A stretch of 64,000 bases of DNA from Oasisia sp. SBJ-2009 (taxonomy: Eukaryota; Annelida; Polychaeta; Sabellida; Siboglinidae), in NCBI GenBank assembly GCA_964017155.1, contig OZ024861.1:16467283-16531282 (forward strand), given 5' to 3'. The notes beneath the pieces are model-generated. The model was not told the origin of the DNA and searched no databases. It was given only the letters and a program-made list of their open reading frames with translations. Positions 24,716 through 38,216 of this stretch are shown here, in pieces. How positions within the stretch are numbered: position 1 is the stretch's first letter; the number at the start of each line of letters is the position of its first letter. A program made the translations under genes and the position numbers.

Positions 24716-26967
24716 GTATGCGAACGAACGTCTTTTATCGCATGGAATGGCATATAATGCTTCAGATACATCTTTGCGCAGTCTGCATACAGCGCTCGTG
24801 GCGTCGCCGTTAACACCTTTTAGAGTTCCAGATCGCAGAGAGTAGATTGTCAACACAATGAAGGGAACTTCTGTCGTTGAGTGTAGTAGTTTGAAGCTCA
24901 GCAGTACGAATGTTAAATTAGATACTGTCCAAACGTATATTTGCCTAGGCATAGGTGGAAAGCTACTTGAGACTTTGAGACAACTCATCGAAGAGTGGTA
25001 TGCACCATATACAGTGTACTGTGAATGAGAACAAGAATATGAATATTCTGTTCCACTTCCGACAAGAATTAGGCACTTGCGCAGAATGCAAGCCAACCTC
25101 AATTGCTCCTAGGTTTGAAACTTCATTACAAGAGGCGCGGGTAGGGTAGTGTAGTGGTTTTAATACGCGCGGACGCAGCAGGCCTGATATATTTGGTCTA
25201 AAACTCAATGGAGAGAGTCTGACATTGTTGAATCTAATCGGTGTTATACCCCACGCACATTGACTTGCATCGTGCATAAAAAGTACCCGAATGTCGCACT
25301 GGCCGTCGTACCATAACACAACTGTAGTCCTATATGAGTGTGTACCTTATTGCGAAATAGGCTAGCGCAAGTAAAACATTGAAAGAACGAAGTAAAAGTG
25401 GAAGAAAGCGCCTCCCCCCCCCCCCAGTTTGCTTACATCAAAGGCGTCGCCATCTTGAAATTTGACGTCGCCGGGAACGAAAATGGCGCGTCTGCCGTAT
25501 CGTCGTGACGTCATGGTATTGTTGTGGTGCGTCTTCCGGTGTGCCGCCATTACTGTGTCGCGCAGCCGAATGCTGGCGACAGATGCCAGTTTCTTTAGTG
25601 TAATCTCGACGGCATCCTGGTGGGATTTGCGTCTTTGACGCCAGTGGGGAGAAGGAATCTGGGCATATGTAAGCATTGAGGCTGCTGTTTTCAATTTTGT
25701 TAGACACCGTTCACATTGTAACGCTGGTTTATTGCTTTTTCTCAGGTGTCTGCGCCCGGTGAAGATACAGCGACACGGGGCCGACGACTTCTGGCAGCAT
25801 TACTGACCGACCAGGCCCGATGATGTGAAGATTGGCGACGCGGAACAGTCATTCGACAGTGGGTGACGCGTTGTTTTTATCAAGTTATTTTATTTATATA
25901 ACCTGTTGAGGTAGATGATAATGTAGGCCGATCACTGGGAGAATCAAATCAATGATAGCATGACATCGATACATGTATCACAGCTAGTGCGAGTGGACAT
26001 TAGTTTTGATGTTGCAGTTCTCACAATCGAAACGTTTTACTCAGACGATTGATCGAGCAATTTTTCACGCTATATGATGTATTTCAAGATACACAATGTC
26101 AAAATATGATGCAAAATAATGCACATGAAACGATACTTGTGTAAGAGTTCGAGATCGCACCGCGGAAAGTATCTTAACACTGATATGCATAAGCACCATT
26201 CGCGCGGCGAATACCACACACATTATCGCATGTACACATACACCCACTCAATACAGTTGAGTAGATGATTCTTTGACCGTCATGACAGCAAGCACAACGC
26301 ATTCATCTCGACTGGAAACAGCACACTTTGGAATCAGCATGCAAAGGCAACCTATACAAGTGCCTCTTTCTTTGCAATAGTGTAACTCAAGGGTTCGCAT
26401 TTGACATGTCTTCCTTCAAAGACAAGTGTAGAGATCATTCGATGTTTTGAGACCCATATTTATTGCAGTCACACATATCTCGGCACGCGGATTTGTATCA
26501 AGGTAGTGACGGAGTTCGAATGCATATGTTGATACATTGCCTTGGAAACAATATCATATGCTACAGTGATCAGTGCCAACAGGCCAGCTCTTTGGCCATG
26601 TCATGAGCGCTATGCCGACAAACAGGTAACGCCAAAGGCTAGACATAACAGCGATGGCGAAGAGCCTTACGAGAAAACAAAGGTTGTTCTAAACTACCCA
26701 GATAACTACGAAATGATATATTAGACATGCGTGGGGTTCATCACTACTCGCGCGTCGCATTCTCAGAGGGTCTGTGTATCGCTCACACGTCGGTCTCAAA
26801 TATGAAGACCTGAAACCAAAGAGCAGACATGTCGCAAGTTTAATATGAAAACGAAACCACAAAGCAGCTAACAGGCAATGGTCGCATCATATAATCATTG
26901 ATGTTGAGCTAGCTGCATAAATTGTACGTCCTACAAAGCGTATTACATTACAGAGTAAATCTAGACT
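24716..26967. repeat. Array copy 12
   Basis: First copy in which ATGTGGGCATAT before the splice donor reads ATCTGGGCATAT (about 25657), removing the candidate start codon. It also carries GCATCCTGG, GTGTGCCGCC and CACACTTTGG. C run about 12. Confidence 0.96.
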
Positions 26968-29217
26968 GTATGCGAACGAACGTCTTTTATCGCATGGAAT
27001 GGCATATAATGCTTCAGATACATCTTTGCGCAGCCTGCATACAACCCTCGTGGCGTCGCCCTTAACACGTTTTAGAGTTCCAGATCGCAGAGAGTAGATT
27101 GCCAACATAATGAAGGGAACTTCTGTCGTTGAGTGTAGTAGTTTGAAGCTCAGCAGTACGAATGTTAAATTAGATACTGTCCAAACGTATATTTGCCTTG
27201 GCATAGGTGGAAAGCTGCTTGAGACTTTGAGACAACTCACCGAAGAGTGGTATGTACCATATACAGTGTACTGTGAATGAGAACAAGAATATGAATATTC
27301 TGTTCCATTTCCGACAAGAATTAGGCACTTGCGCAGAATGCAAGCCAACCTCAATTGCTCCTAGGTTTGAAACTTCATTACAAGAGGCGCGGGTAGGGTA
27401 GTGTAGTGGTTTTAATACGCGCGGACGCAGCAGGCCTGATATATTTGGTCTAAAACTCAATGGAGAGAGTCTGACATTGTTGAATCTAATCGGTGTTATA
27501 CCCCACGCACATTGACTTGCATCGTGCATAAAAAGTACCCGAATGTCGCACTGGCCGTCGTACCATAACACAACTGTAGTCCTATATGAGTGTGTACCTT
27601 ATTGCGAAATAGGCTAGCGCAAGTAAAACATTGAAAGAACGAAGTAAAAGTGGAAGAAAGCGCCTCCCCCCCCCCCCAGTTTGCTTACATCAAAGGCGTC
27701 GCCATCTTGAAATTTGACGTCGCCGGGAACGAAAATGGCGCGTCTGCCGTATCGTCGTGACGTCACGGTATTGTTGTGGTGCGTCTTCCGGTGTGCCGCC
27801 ATTACTGTGTCGCGCAGCCGAATGCTGGCGACAGATGCCAGTTTCTTTAGTGTAATCTCGACGGCATCCTGGTGGGATTTGCGTCTTTGACGCCAGTGGG
27901 GAGAAGGAATCTGGGCATATGTAAGCATTGAGGCTGCTGTTTTCAATTTTGTTAGACACCGTTCACATTGTAACGCTGGTTTATTGCTTTTTCTCAGGTG
28001 TCTGCGCCCGGTGAAGATACAGCGACACGGGGCCGACGACTTCTGGCAGCATTACTGACCGACCAGGCCCGATGATGTGAAGATTGGCGACGCGGAACAG
28101 TCATTCGACAGTGGGTGACGCGTTGTTTTTATCAAGTTATTTTATTTATATAACCTGTTGAGGTAGATGATAATGTAGGCCGATCACTGGGAGAATCAAA
28201 TCAATGATAGCATGACATCGATACATGTATCACAGCTAGTGCGAGTGGACATTAGTTTTGATGTTGCAGTTCTCACAATCGAAACGTTTTACTCAGACGA
28301 TTGATCGAGCAATTTTTCACGCTATATGATGTATTTCAAGATACACAATGTCAAAATATGATGCAAAATAATGCACATGAAACGATACTTGTGTAAGAGC
28401 TCGAGATCGCACCGCGGAAAGTATCTTAACACTGATATGCATAAGCACCATTCGCGCGGCGAATACCACACACATTATCGCATGTACACATACACCCACT
28501 CAATACAGTTGAGTAGATGATTCTTTGACCGTCATGACAGCAAGCACAACGCATTCATCTCGACTGGAAACAGCACACTTTGGAATCAGCATGCAAAGGC
28601 AACCTATACAAGTGCCTCTTTCTTTGCAATAGTGTAACTCAAGGGTTCGCATTTGACATGTCTTCCTTCAAAGACAAGTGTAGAGATCATTCGATGTTTT
28701 GAGACCCATATTTATTGCAGTCACACATATCTCGGCACGCGGATTTGTATCAAGGTAGTGACGGAGTTCGAATGCATATGTTGATACATTGCCTTGGAAA
28801 CAATATCATATGCTACAGTGATCAGTGCCAACAGGCCAGCTCTTTGGCCATGTCATGAGCGCTATGCCGACAAACAGGTAACGCCAAAGGCTAGACATAA
28901 CAGCGATGGCGAAGAGCCATACGAGAAAACAAAGGTTGTTCCAAACTACCCAGATAACTACGAAATGATATATTAGACATGCGTGGGGTTCATCACTACT
29001 CGCGCGTCGCATTCTCAGAGGGTCTGTGTCGCTCACACGTCGGTCTCAAATATGAAGACCTGAAACCAAAGAGCAGACATGTCGCAAGTTTAATATGAAA
29101 ACGAAACCACAAAGCAGCTAACAGGCAATGGTCGCATCATATAATCATTGATGTTGAGCTAGCTGCATACATTGTACGTCCTACAAAGCGTATTACACTA
29201 CAGAGTAAATCTAGACT
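26968..29217. repeat. Array copy 13
   Basis: Its right part resembles copy 12 (ATCTGGGCAT, GCATCCTGG, CACACTTTGG) while its left part has B-type alleles (CGCCCTTAAC, AACATAATG), another mosaic. Private allele GAGCTCGAGA near 28398. C run about 12. Confidence 0.96.
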
Positions 29218-31465
29218 GTATGCGAACGAACGTCTTTTATCGCATGGAATGGCATATAATGCTTCAGATACATATTTGCGCAGCGTGCATACAGCCCTCG
29301 TGGCGTCGCCGTTAACACGTTTTAGAGTTCCAGATCGCAGAGAGTAGATTGCCAACACAATGAAGGGAACTTCTGTCGTTGAGTGTAGTAGTTTGAAGCT
29401 CAGCAGTACGAATGTTAAATTATATACTCTCCAAAGGTATATTTTCCTAGGCATAGGTGGAAAGCTGCTTGAGACTTTGAGACAACTCATCGAAGAGTGG
29501 TATGCACCATGTACAGTGTACTGTGAATGAGAACAAGAATATGAATTTTCTGTTCCATTTCCGACAAGAATTAGGCACTTGCGCAGAATGCAAGCCAACC
29601 TCAATTGCTCCTAGGTTTAAAACTTCATTACAAGAGGCGCGGGTAGGGTAGTGTAGTGGTTTTAATACGCGCGGACGCAGCAGGCCTGATATATTTGGTC
29701 TAAAACTCAATGGAGAGAGTCTGACATTGTTGAATCTAATCGGTGTTATACCCCACGCACATTGACTTGCATCGTGCATAAAAAGTACCCGAATGTCGCA
29801 CTGGCCGTCGTACCATAACACAACTGTAGTCCTATGTGTGTGTGTACCTTATTGCGAAATAGGCTAGCGCAAGTAAAACGTTGAAAGAACGAAGTAAAAG
29901 TGGAAGAAAGCGCCTCCCCCCCCCCAGTTTGCTTAGATCAAAGGCGTCGCCATCTTGAAATTTGACGTCGCCGGGAACGAAAATGGCGCGTCTGCCGTAT
30001 CGTCGTGACGTCACGGTATTGTTGTGGCGCGTCTTCCGGTGTGCCGCCATTACTGTGTCGCGCAGCCGAATGCTGGCGACAGATGCCAGTTTCTTTAGTG
30101 TAATCTCGACCGCATCGTGGTGGGATTTGCGTCTTTGACGCCAGTGGGGAGAATGAATCTGTGCATATGTAAGCATTGAGGCTGCTGTTTTCAATTTTGT
30201 TAGACACCGTTCACATTGTAACGCTGGTTTATTGCTTTTTCTCAGGTGTCTGCGCCCGGTGAAGATACAGCGACACGGGGCCGACGACTTCTGGCAGCAT
30301 TACTGACCGACCAGGCCCGATGATGTGAAGATTGGCGACGCGGAACAGTCATTCGACAGTGGGTGACGCGTTGTTTTTATCAAGTAATTTTATTTATATA
30401 ACCTGTTGAGGTAGATGATAATGTAGGCCGATCACTGGGAGAATCAAATCAATGATAGCATGACATCGATACATGTATCACAGCTAGTGCGAGTGGACAT
30501 TAGTTTTGATGTTGCAGTTCTCACAATCGAAACGTTTTACTCAGACGATTGATCGAGCAATTTTTCACGCTATATGATGTATTTCAAGATACACAATGTC
30601 AAAATATGATGCAAAATAATGCACATGAAACGATACTTGTGTAAGAGTTCGAGATCGCACTGCGGAAAGTATCTTAACACTGATATGCATAAGCACCATT
30701 CGCGCGGCGAATGCCACACACATTATCGCATGTACACATACACCCACTCAATACAGTTGAGTAGATGATTCTTTGACCGTCATGACAGCAAGCACAACGC
30801 ATTCATCTCGACTGGAAACAGCATACTTAGGAATCAGAATGCAAAGGCAACCTATACAAGTGCCTCTTTCTTTGCAATAGTGTAACTCAAGGGTTCGCAT
30901 TTGACATGTCTTCCTTCAAAGACAAGTGTAGAGATCATTCGATGTTTTGAGACCCACATTTATTGCAGTCACACATATCTCGGCACGCGGATTTGTATCT
31001 AGGTAGTGACGGAGTTCGAATGCATATGTTGATACATTGCCTTGGAAACAATATCATATGCTACAGTGATCAGTGCCAACAGGCCAGCTCTTTGGCCATG
31101 TCATGAGCGCTATGCCGACAAACAGGTAACGCCAAAGGCTAGACATAACAGCGATGGCGAAGAGCCATACGAGAAAACAAAGGTTGTTCCAAACTACCCA
31201 GATAACTACGAAATGATATACTAGACATGCGTGGGGTTCATCACTACTCGCGCGTCGCATTCTCAGAGGGTCTGTATCGCTCACACGTCGGTCTCAAATA
31301 GGAAGACCTGAAACCAAAGAGCAGACATGTCGCAAGTTCAATATGAAAACGAAACCACAAAGCAGCTAACAGGCAATGGTCGCATAATATAATCATTGAT
31401 GTTGAGCTAGCTACATACATTGTACGTCCTACAAAGCGTATTACACTACAGAGTAAATCTAGACT
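29218..31465. repeat. Array copy 14 (type E)
   Basis: Diagnostic left-end alleles are CATATTTGCGCAGCGTGC and TATACTCTCCAAAGGTAT, later shared by copies 19 and 24. The ATG before the splice donor is ATC, as in copy 12. C run about 10. Confidence 0.96.
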
Positions 31466-33716
31466 GTATGCGAACGAACGTCTTTTATCGCATGGAATGG
31501 CATATAATGCTTCAGATACATCTTTGCGCAGCCTGCATACAGCCCTCGTGGCGTCGCCCTTAACACGTTTTAGAGTTCCAGATCGCAGAGAGTAGATTGC
31601 CAACATAATGAAGGGAACTTCTGTCGTTGAGTGTAGTAGTTTGAAGCTCAGCAGTACGAATGTTAAATTAGATACTGTCCAAACGTATATTTGCCTAGGC
31701 ATAGGTGGAAAGCTGCTTGAGACTTTGAGACAACTCACCGAAGAGTGGTATGTACCATATACAGTGTACTGTGAATGAGAACAAGAATATGAATATTCTG
31801 TTCCATTTCCGACAAGAATTAGGCACTTGCGCAGAATGCAAGCCAACCTCAATTGCTCCTAGGTTTGAAACTTCATTACAAGAGGCGCGGGTAGGGTAGT
31901 GTAGTGGTTTTAATACGCGCGGACGCAGCAGGCCTGATATATTTGGTATAAAACTCAATGGAGAGAGTCTGACATTGTTGAATCTAATCGGTGTTATACC
32001 CCACGCACATTGACTTGCATCGTGCATAAAAAGTACCCGAATGTCGCACTGGCCGTCGTACCATAACACAACTGTAGTCCTATGTGTGTGTACCTTATTG
32101 CGAAATAGGCTAGCGCAAGTAAAACATTGAAAGAACGAAGTAAAAGTTGAAGAAAGCGCCTCTCCCCCCCCCCCAGTTTGCTTAGATCAAAGGCGTCGCC
32201 ATCTTGAAATTTGACGTCGCCGGGAACGAAAATGGCGCGTCTGCCGTATCGTCGTGACGTCACGGTATTGTTGTGGCGCGTCTTCCGGTTTGCCGCCATT
32301 ACTGTGTCGCGCAGCCGAATGCTGGCGACAGATGCCAGTTTCTTTAGTGTAATCTCGACCGCATCGCGGTGGGATTTGCGTCTTTGACTCCAGTGGGGTG
32401 AAGGAATGTGGGCATATGTAAGCATTGAGCCTGCTGTTTTCAATTTTGTTAGACACCGTGCACATTGTAACGCTGGTTTATTGTTTTTTCTCAGGTGTCT
32501 CCGCCCGGTGAAGATACAGCGACATGTGGCCGACGACTTCTGGCAGCATTACTGACCGACCAGGCCCGATGATGTGAAGATTGGCGACGCGGAACAGTCA
32601 TTCGACAGTTGGTGACGCGTTGTTTTTATCAAGTAATTTTATTTATATAACCTGTTGAGTTAGATGATAATGTAGGCCGATCACTGGGAGAATCAAATCA
32701 ATGATAGCATGACATCGATACATGTATCACAGCTAGTGCGAGTGGACATTAGTTTTGATGTTGCAGTTCCCACAATCGAAACGTTTTACTCAGACGATTG
32801 ATCGAGCTATTGTTCACGCTATATGATGTATTTCAAGATACACAATTTCAAAATATGATGCAAAATAATGCACATGAAACGATCCTTGTGTAAGAGGTCG
32901 AGATCGCACCGCAGAAAGTATCTTAACACTGATATGCATAAGCACCATTCGCGCGGCGAATGCCACACACATTATCGCATGTACACATACACCCACTCAA
33001 TACAGTTGAGTAGATGATTCTTTGACCGTCATGACAGCAAGCACAACGCATTCATCTCGACTGGAAACAGCATACTTAGGAATCAGAATGCAAAGGCAAC
33101 CTATACAAGTGCCTCTTTCTTTGCAATAGTGTAACTCAAGGGTTCGCATTTGACATGTCTTCCTTCAAAGACAAGTGTAGAGATCATTCGATGTTTTGAG
33201 ACCCATATTTATTGCAGTCACACATAACTCGGCACGCGGATTTGTATCTAGGTAGTGACGGAGTTCGAATGCATATGTTGATACATTGCCTTGGAAACAT
33301 TTTCATATGCTACAGTGATCAGTGCCAACAGGCCAGCTCTTTGGCCATGTCATGAGCGCTATGCCGACAAACAGGTAACGCCAAAGGCTAGACATAACAG
33401 CGATGGCGAAGAGCCTTACGAGAAAACAAAGGTTGTTCTAAACTACCCAGATAACTACGAAGTAATATACTAGACATGCGTGGGTTTCATCACTACTCGC
33501 GCGTCGCATTCTCAGAGGGTCTGTGTATCGCTCACACGTCGGTCTCAAATAGGAAGACCTGAAACCAAAGAGCAGACATGTCGCAAGTTCAATATGAAAA
33601 CGAAACCACAAAGCAGCTAACAGGCAATGGTCGCATCATATAATCATTGATGTTGAGCTAGCTACATACATTGTACGTCCTACAAAGCGTATTACATTAC
33701 AGAGTAAATCTAGACT
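31466..33716. repeat. Array copy 15 (type F)
   Basis: The left part is B-like (CCCTTAACACG, AACATAATG). The right part carries the private-class allele GAAACATTTTCATATG near 33295, shared with copies 17 and 22 at offsets of 4500 and 15760 bp. C run about 11. Confidence 0.96.
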
Positions 33717-35966
33717 GTATGCGAACGAACGTCTTTTATCGCATGGAATGGCATATAATGCTTCAGATACATCTTTGCGCAGCCTGCATACAGCGCTCGT
33801 GGCGTCGCCGTTAACACCTTTTAGAGTTCCAGATCGCAGAGAGCAGATTGTCAACACAATGAAGGGAACTTCTGTCGTTGAGTGTAGTAGTTTGAAGCTC
33901 AGCAGTACGAATGTTAAATTAGATACTGTCCAAACGTATATTTGCCTAGGCATAGGTGGAAAGCTGCTTGAGACTTTGAGACAACTCATCGAAGAGTGGT
34001 ATGCACCATATACAGAGTACTGTGAATGAGAACAAGAATATGAATATTCTGTTCCACTTCCGACAAGAATTAGGCACTTGCGCAGAATGCAAGCCAACCT
34101 CAATTGCTCCTAGGTTTGAAACTTCATTACAAGAGGCGCGGGTAGGGTAGTGTAGTGGTTTTAATACGCGCGGACGCAGCAGGCCTGATATATTTGGTCT
34201 AAAACTCAATGGAGAGAGTTTGACATTGTTGAATCTAATCGGTGTTATACCCCACGCACATTGACTTGCATCGTGCATAAAAAGTACCCGAATGTCGCAC
34301 TGGCCGTCGTACCATAACACAACTGTAGTCCCATATGAGTGTGTACCTTATTGCGAAATAGGCTAGCGCAAGTAAAACATTGAAAGAACGAAGTAAAAGT
34401 GGAAGAAAGCGCCTCCCCCCCCCCCCAGTTTGCTTACATCAAAGGCGTCGCCATCTTGAAATTTGACGTCGCCGGGAACGAAAATGGCGCGTCTGCCGTA
34501 TCGTCGTGACGTCACGGTATTGTTGTGGTGCGTCTTCCGGTGTGCCGCCATTACTGTGTCGCGCAGCCGAATGCTGGCGACAGATGCCAGTTTCTTTAGT
34601 GTAATGTCGACCGCATCCTGGTGGGATTTGCGTCTTTGACGCCAGTGGGGAGAAGGAATCTGGGCATATGTAAGCATTGAGGCTGCTGTTTTCAATTTTG
34701 TTAGACACCGTTCACATTGTAACGCTGGTTTATTGCTTTTTCTCAGGTGTCTGCGCCCGGTGAAGATACAGCGACACGGGGCCGACGACTTCTGGCAGCA
34801 TTACTGACCGACCAGGCCCGATGATGTGAAGATTGGCGACGCGGAACAGTCATTCGACAGTGGGTGACGCGTTGTTTTTATCAAGTTATTTTATTTATAT
34901 AACCTGTTGAGGTAGATGATAATGTAGGCCGATCACTGGGAGAATCAAATCAATGATAGCATGACATCGATACATGTATAACAGCTAGTGCGAGTGGACA
35001 TTAGTTTTGATGTTGCAGTTCTCACAATCGAAACGTTTTACTCAGACGATTGATCGAGCAATTTTTCACGCTATATGATGTATTTCAAGATACACAATGT
35101 CAAAATATGATGCAAAATAATGCACATGAAACGATACTTGTGTAAGAGTTCGAGATCGCACCGCGGAAAGTATCTTAACACTGATATGCATAAGCACCAT
35201 TCGCGCGGCGAATACCACACACATTATCGCATGTACACATACACCCACTCAATACAGTTGAGTAGATGATTCTTTGACCGTCATGACAGCAAGCACAACG
35301 CATTCATCTCGACTGGAAACAGCACACTTTGGAATCAGCATGCAAAGGCAACCTATACAAGTGCCTCTTTCTTTGCAATAGTGTAACTCAAGGGTTCGCA
35401 TTTGACATGTCTTCCTTCAAAGACAAGTGTAGAGATCATTCGATGTTTTGAGACCCATATTTATTGCAGTCACACATATCTCGGCACGCGGATTTGTATC
35501 AAGGTAGTGACGGAGTTCGAATGCATATGTTGATACATTGCCTTGGAAACAATATCATATGCTACAGTGATCAGTGCCAACAGGCCAGCTCTTTGGCCAT
35601 GTCATGAGCGCTATGCCGAAAAACAGGTAACACCAAAGGCTAGACATAACAGCGATGGCGAAGAGCCATACGAGAAAACAAAGGTTGTTCCAAACTACCC
35701 AGATAACTACGAAATGATATACTAGACATGCGTGGGGTTCATCACTACTCGCGCGTCGCATTCTCAGAGGGTCTGTGTCGCTCACACGTCGGTCTCAAAT
35801 AGGAAGACCTGAAACCAAAGAGCAGACATGTCGCCAGTTCAATATGAAAACGAAACCACAAAGCAGCTAACAGGCAATGGTCGCATCATATAATCATTCA
35901 TGTTGAGCTAGCTACATACATTGTACGTCCTACAAAGCGCATTACACTACAGAGTAAATCTAGACT
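33717..35966. repeat. Array copy 16 (type C)
   Basis: Carries GCCGAAAAACAGG near 35616, shared with copies 18 and 23. Private alleles GAGCAGATTG (33841) and TACAGAGTAC (34011). The ATG before the splice donor is ATC. C run about 12. Confidence 0.96.
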
Positions 35967-38216
35967 GTATGCGAACGAACGTCTTTTATCGCATGGAATG
36001 GCATATAATGCTTCAGATACATATTTGCGCAGCCTGCATACAGCCCTCGTGGCGTCGCCCTTAACACGTTTTAGAGTTCCAGATCGCAGAGAGTAGATTG
36101 CCAACACAATGAAGGGAACTTCTGTCGTTGAGTGTAGTAGTTTGAAGCTCAGCAGTACGAATGTTAAATTATATACTCTCCAAAGGTATATTTTCCTAGG
36201 CATAGGTGGAAAGCTGCTTGAGACTTTGAGACAACTCATCGAAGAGTGGTATGCACCATGTACAGTGTACTGTGAATGAGAACAAGAATATGAATATTCT
36301 GTTCCATTTCCGACAAGAATTAGGCACTTGCGCAGAATGCAAGCCAACCTCAATTGCTCCTAGGTTTGAAACTTCATTACAAGAGGCGCGGGTAGGGTAG
36401 TGTAGTGGTTTTAATACGCGCGGACGCAGCAGGCCTGATATATTTGGTATAAAACTCAATGGAGAGAGTCTGACATTGTTGAATCTAATCGGTGTTATAC
36501 CCCACGCACATTGACTTGCATCGTGCATAAAAAGTACCCGAATGTCGCACTGGCCGTCGTACCATAACACAACTGTAGTCCTATGTGTGTGTACCTTATT
36601 GCGAAATAGGCTAGCGCAAGTAAAACATTGAAAGAACGAAGTAAAAGTTGAAGAAAGCGCCTCTCCCCCCCCCCAGTTTGCTTAGATCAAAGGCGTCGCC
36701 ATCTTGAAATTTGACGTCGCCGGGAACGAAAATGGCGCGTCTGCCGTATCGTCGTGACGTCACGGTATTGTTGTGGCGCGTCTTCCGGTTTGCCGCCATT
36801 ACTGTGTCGCGCAGCCGAATGCTGGCGACAGATGCCAGTTTCTTTAGTGTAATCTCGACCGCATCGCGGTGGGATTTGCGTCTTTGACTCCAGTGGGGTG
36901 AAGGAATGTGGGCATATGTAAGCATTGAGCCTGCTGTTTTCAATTTTGTTAGACACCGTGCACATTGTAACGCTGGTTTATTGTTTTTTCTCAGGTGTCT
37001 CCGCCCTGTGAAGATACAGCGACATGTGGCCGACGACTTCTGGCAGCATTACTGACCGACCAGGCCCGATGATGTGAAGATTGGCGACGCGGAACAGTCA
37101 TTCGACAGTTGGTGACGCGTTGTTTTTATCAAGTAATTTTATTTATATAACCTGTTGAGTTAGATGATAATGTAGGCCGATCACTGGGAGAATCAAATCA
37201 ATGATAGCATGACATCGATACATGTATCACAGCTAGTGCGAGTGGACATTAGTTTTGATGTTGCAGTTCCCACAATCGAAACGTTTTACTCAGACGATTG
37301 ATCGAGCTATTGTTCACGCTATATGATGTATTTCAAGATACACAATTTCAAAATATGATGCAAAATAATGCACATGAAACCATCCTTGTGTAAGAGGTCG
37401 AGATCGCACCGCAGAAAGTATCTTAACACTGATATGCATAAGCACCATTCGCGCGGCGAATGCCACACACATTATCGCATGTACACATACACCCACTCAA
37501 TACAGTTGAGTAGATGATTCTTTGACCGTCATGACAGCAAGCACAACGCATTCATCTCGACTGGAAACAGCATACTTAGGAATCAGAATGCAAAGGCAAC
37601 CTATACAAGTGCCTCTTTCTTTGCAATAGTGTAACTCAAGGGTTCGCATTTGACATGTCTTCCTTCAAAGACAAGTGTAGAGATCATTCGATGTTTTGAG
37701 ACCCATATTTATTGCAGTCACACATAACTCGGCACGCGGATTTGTATCTAGGTAGTGACGGAGTTCGAATGCATATGTTGATACATTGCCTTGGAAACAT
37801 TTTCATATGCTACAGTGATCAGTGCCAACAGGCCAGCTCTTTGGCCATGTCATGAGCGCTATGCCGACAAACAGGTAACGCCAAAGGCTAGACATAACAG
37901 CGATGGCGAAGAGCCTTACGAGAAAACAAAGGTTGTTCTAAACTACCCAGATAACTACGAAGTAATATACTAGACATGCGTGGGTTTCATCACTACTCGC
38001 GCGTCGCATTCTCAGAGGGTCTGTGTATCGCTCACACGTCGGTCTCAAATAGGAAGACATGAAACCAAAGAGCAGACATGTCGCAAGTTCAATATGAAAA
38101 CGAAACCACAAAGCAGCTAACAGGCAATGGTCGCATCATATAATCATTGATGTTGAGCTAGCTACATACATTGTACGTCCTACAAAGCGTATTACATTAC
38201 AGAGTAAATCTAGACT
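35967..38216. repeat. Array copy 17 (types D and F)
   Basis: The junction just before it carries GCGCATTAC (type D). The right end has the ACATTTTCATATG allele. Private change CGCCCTGTGAAG at the exon-2 start. First unit of the block that recurs 11.26 kb downstream as copy 22. C run about 10. Confidence 0.96.
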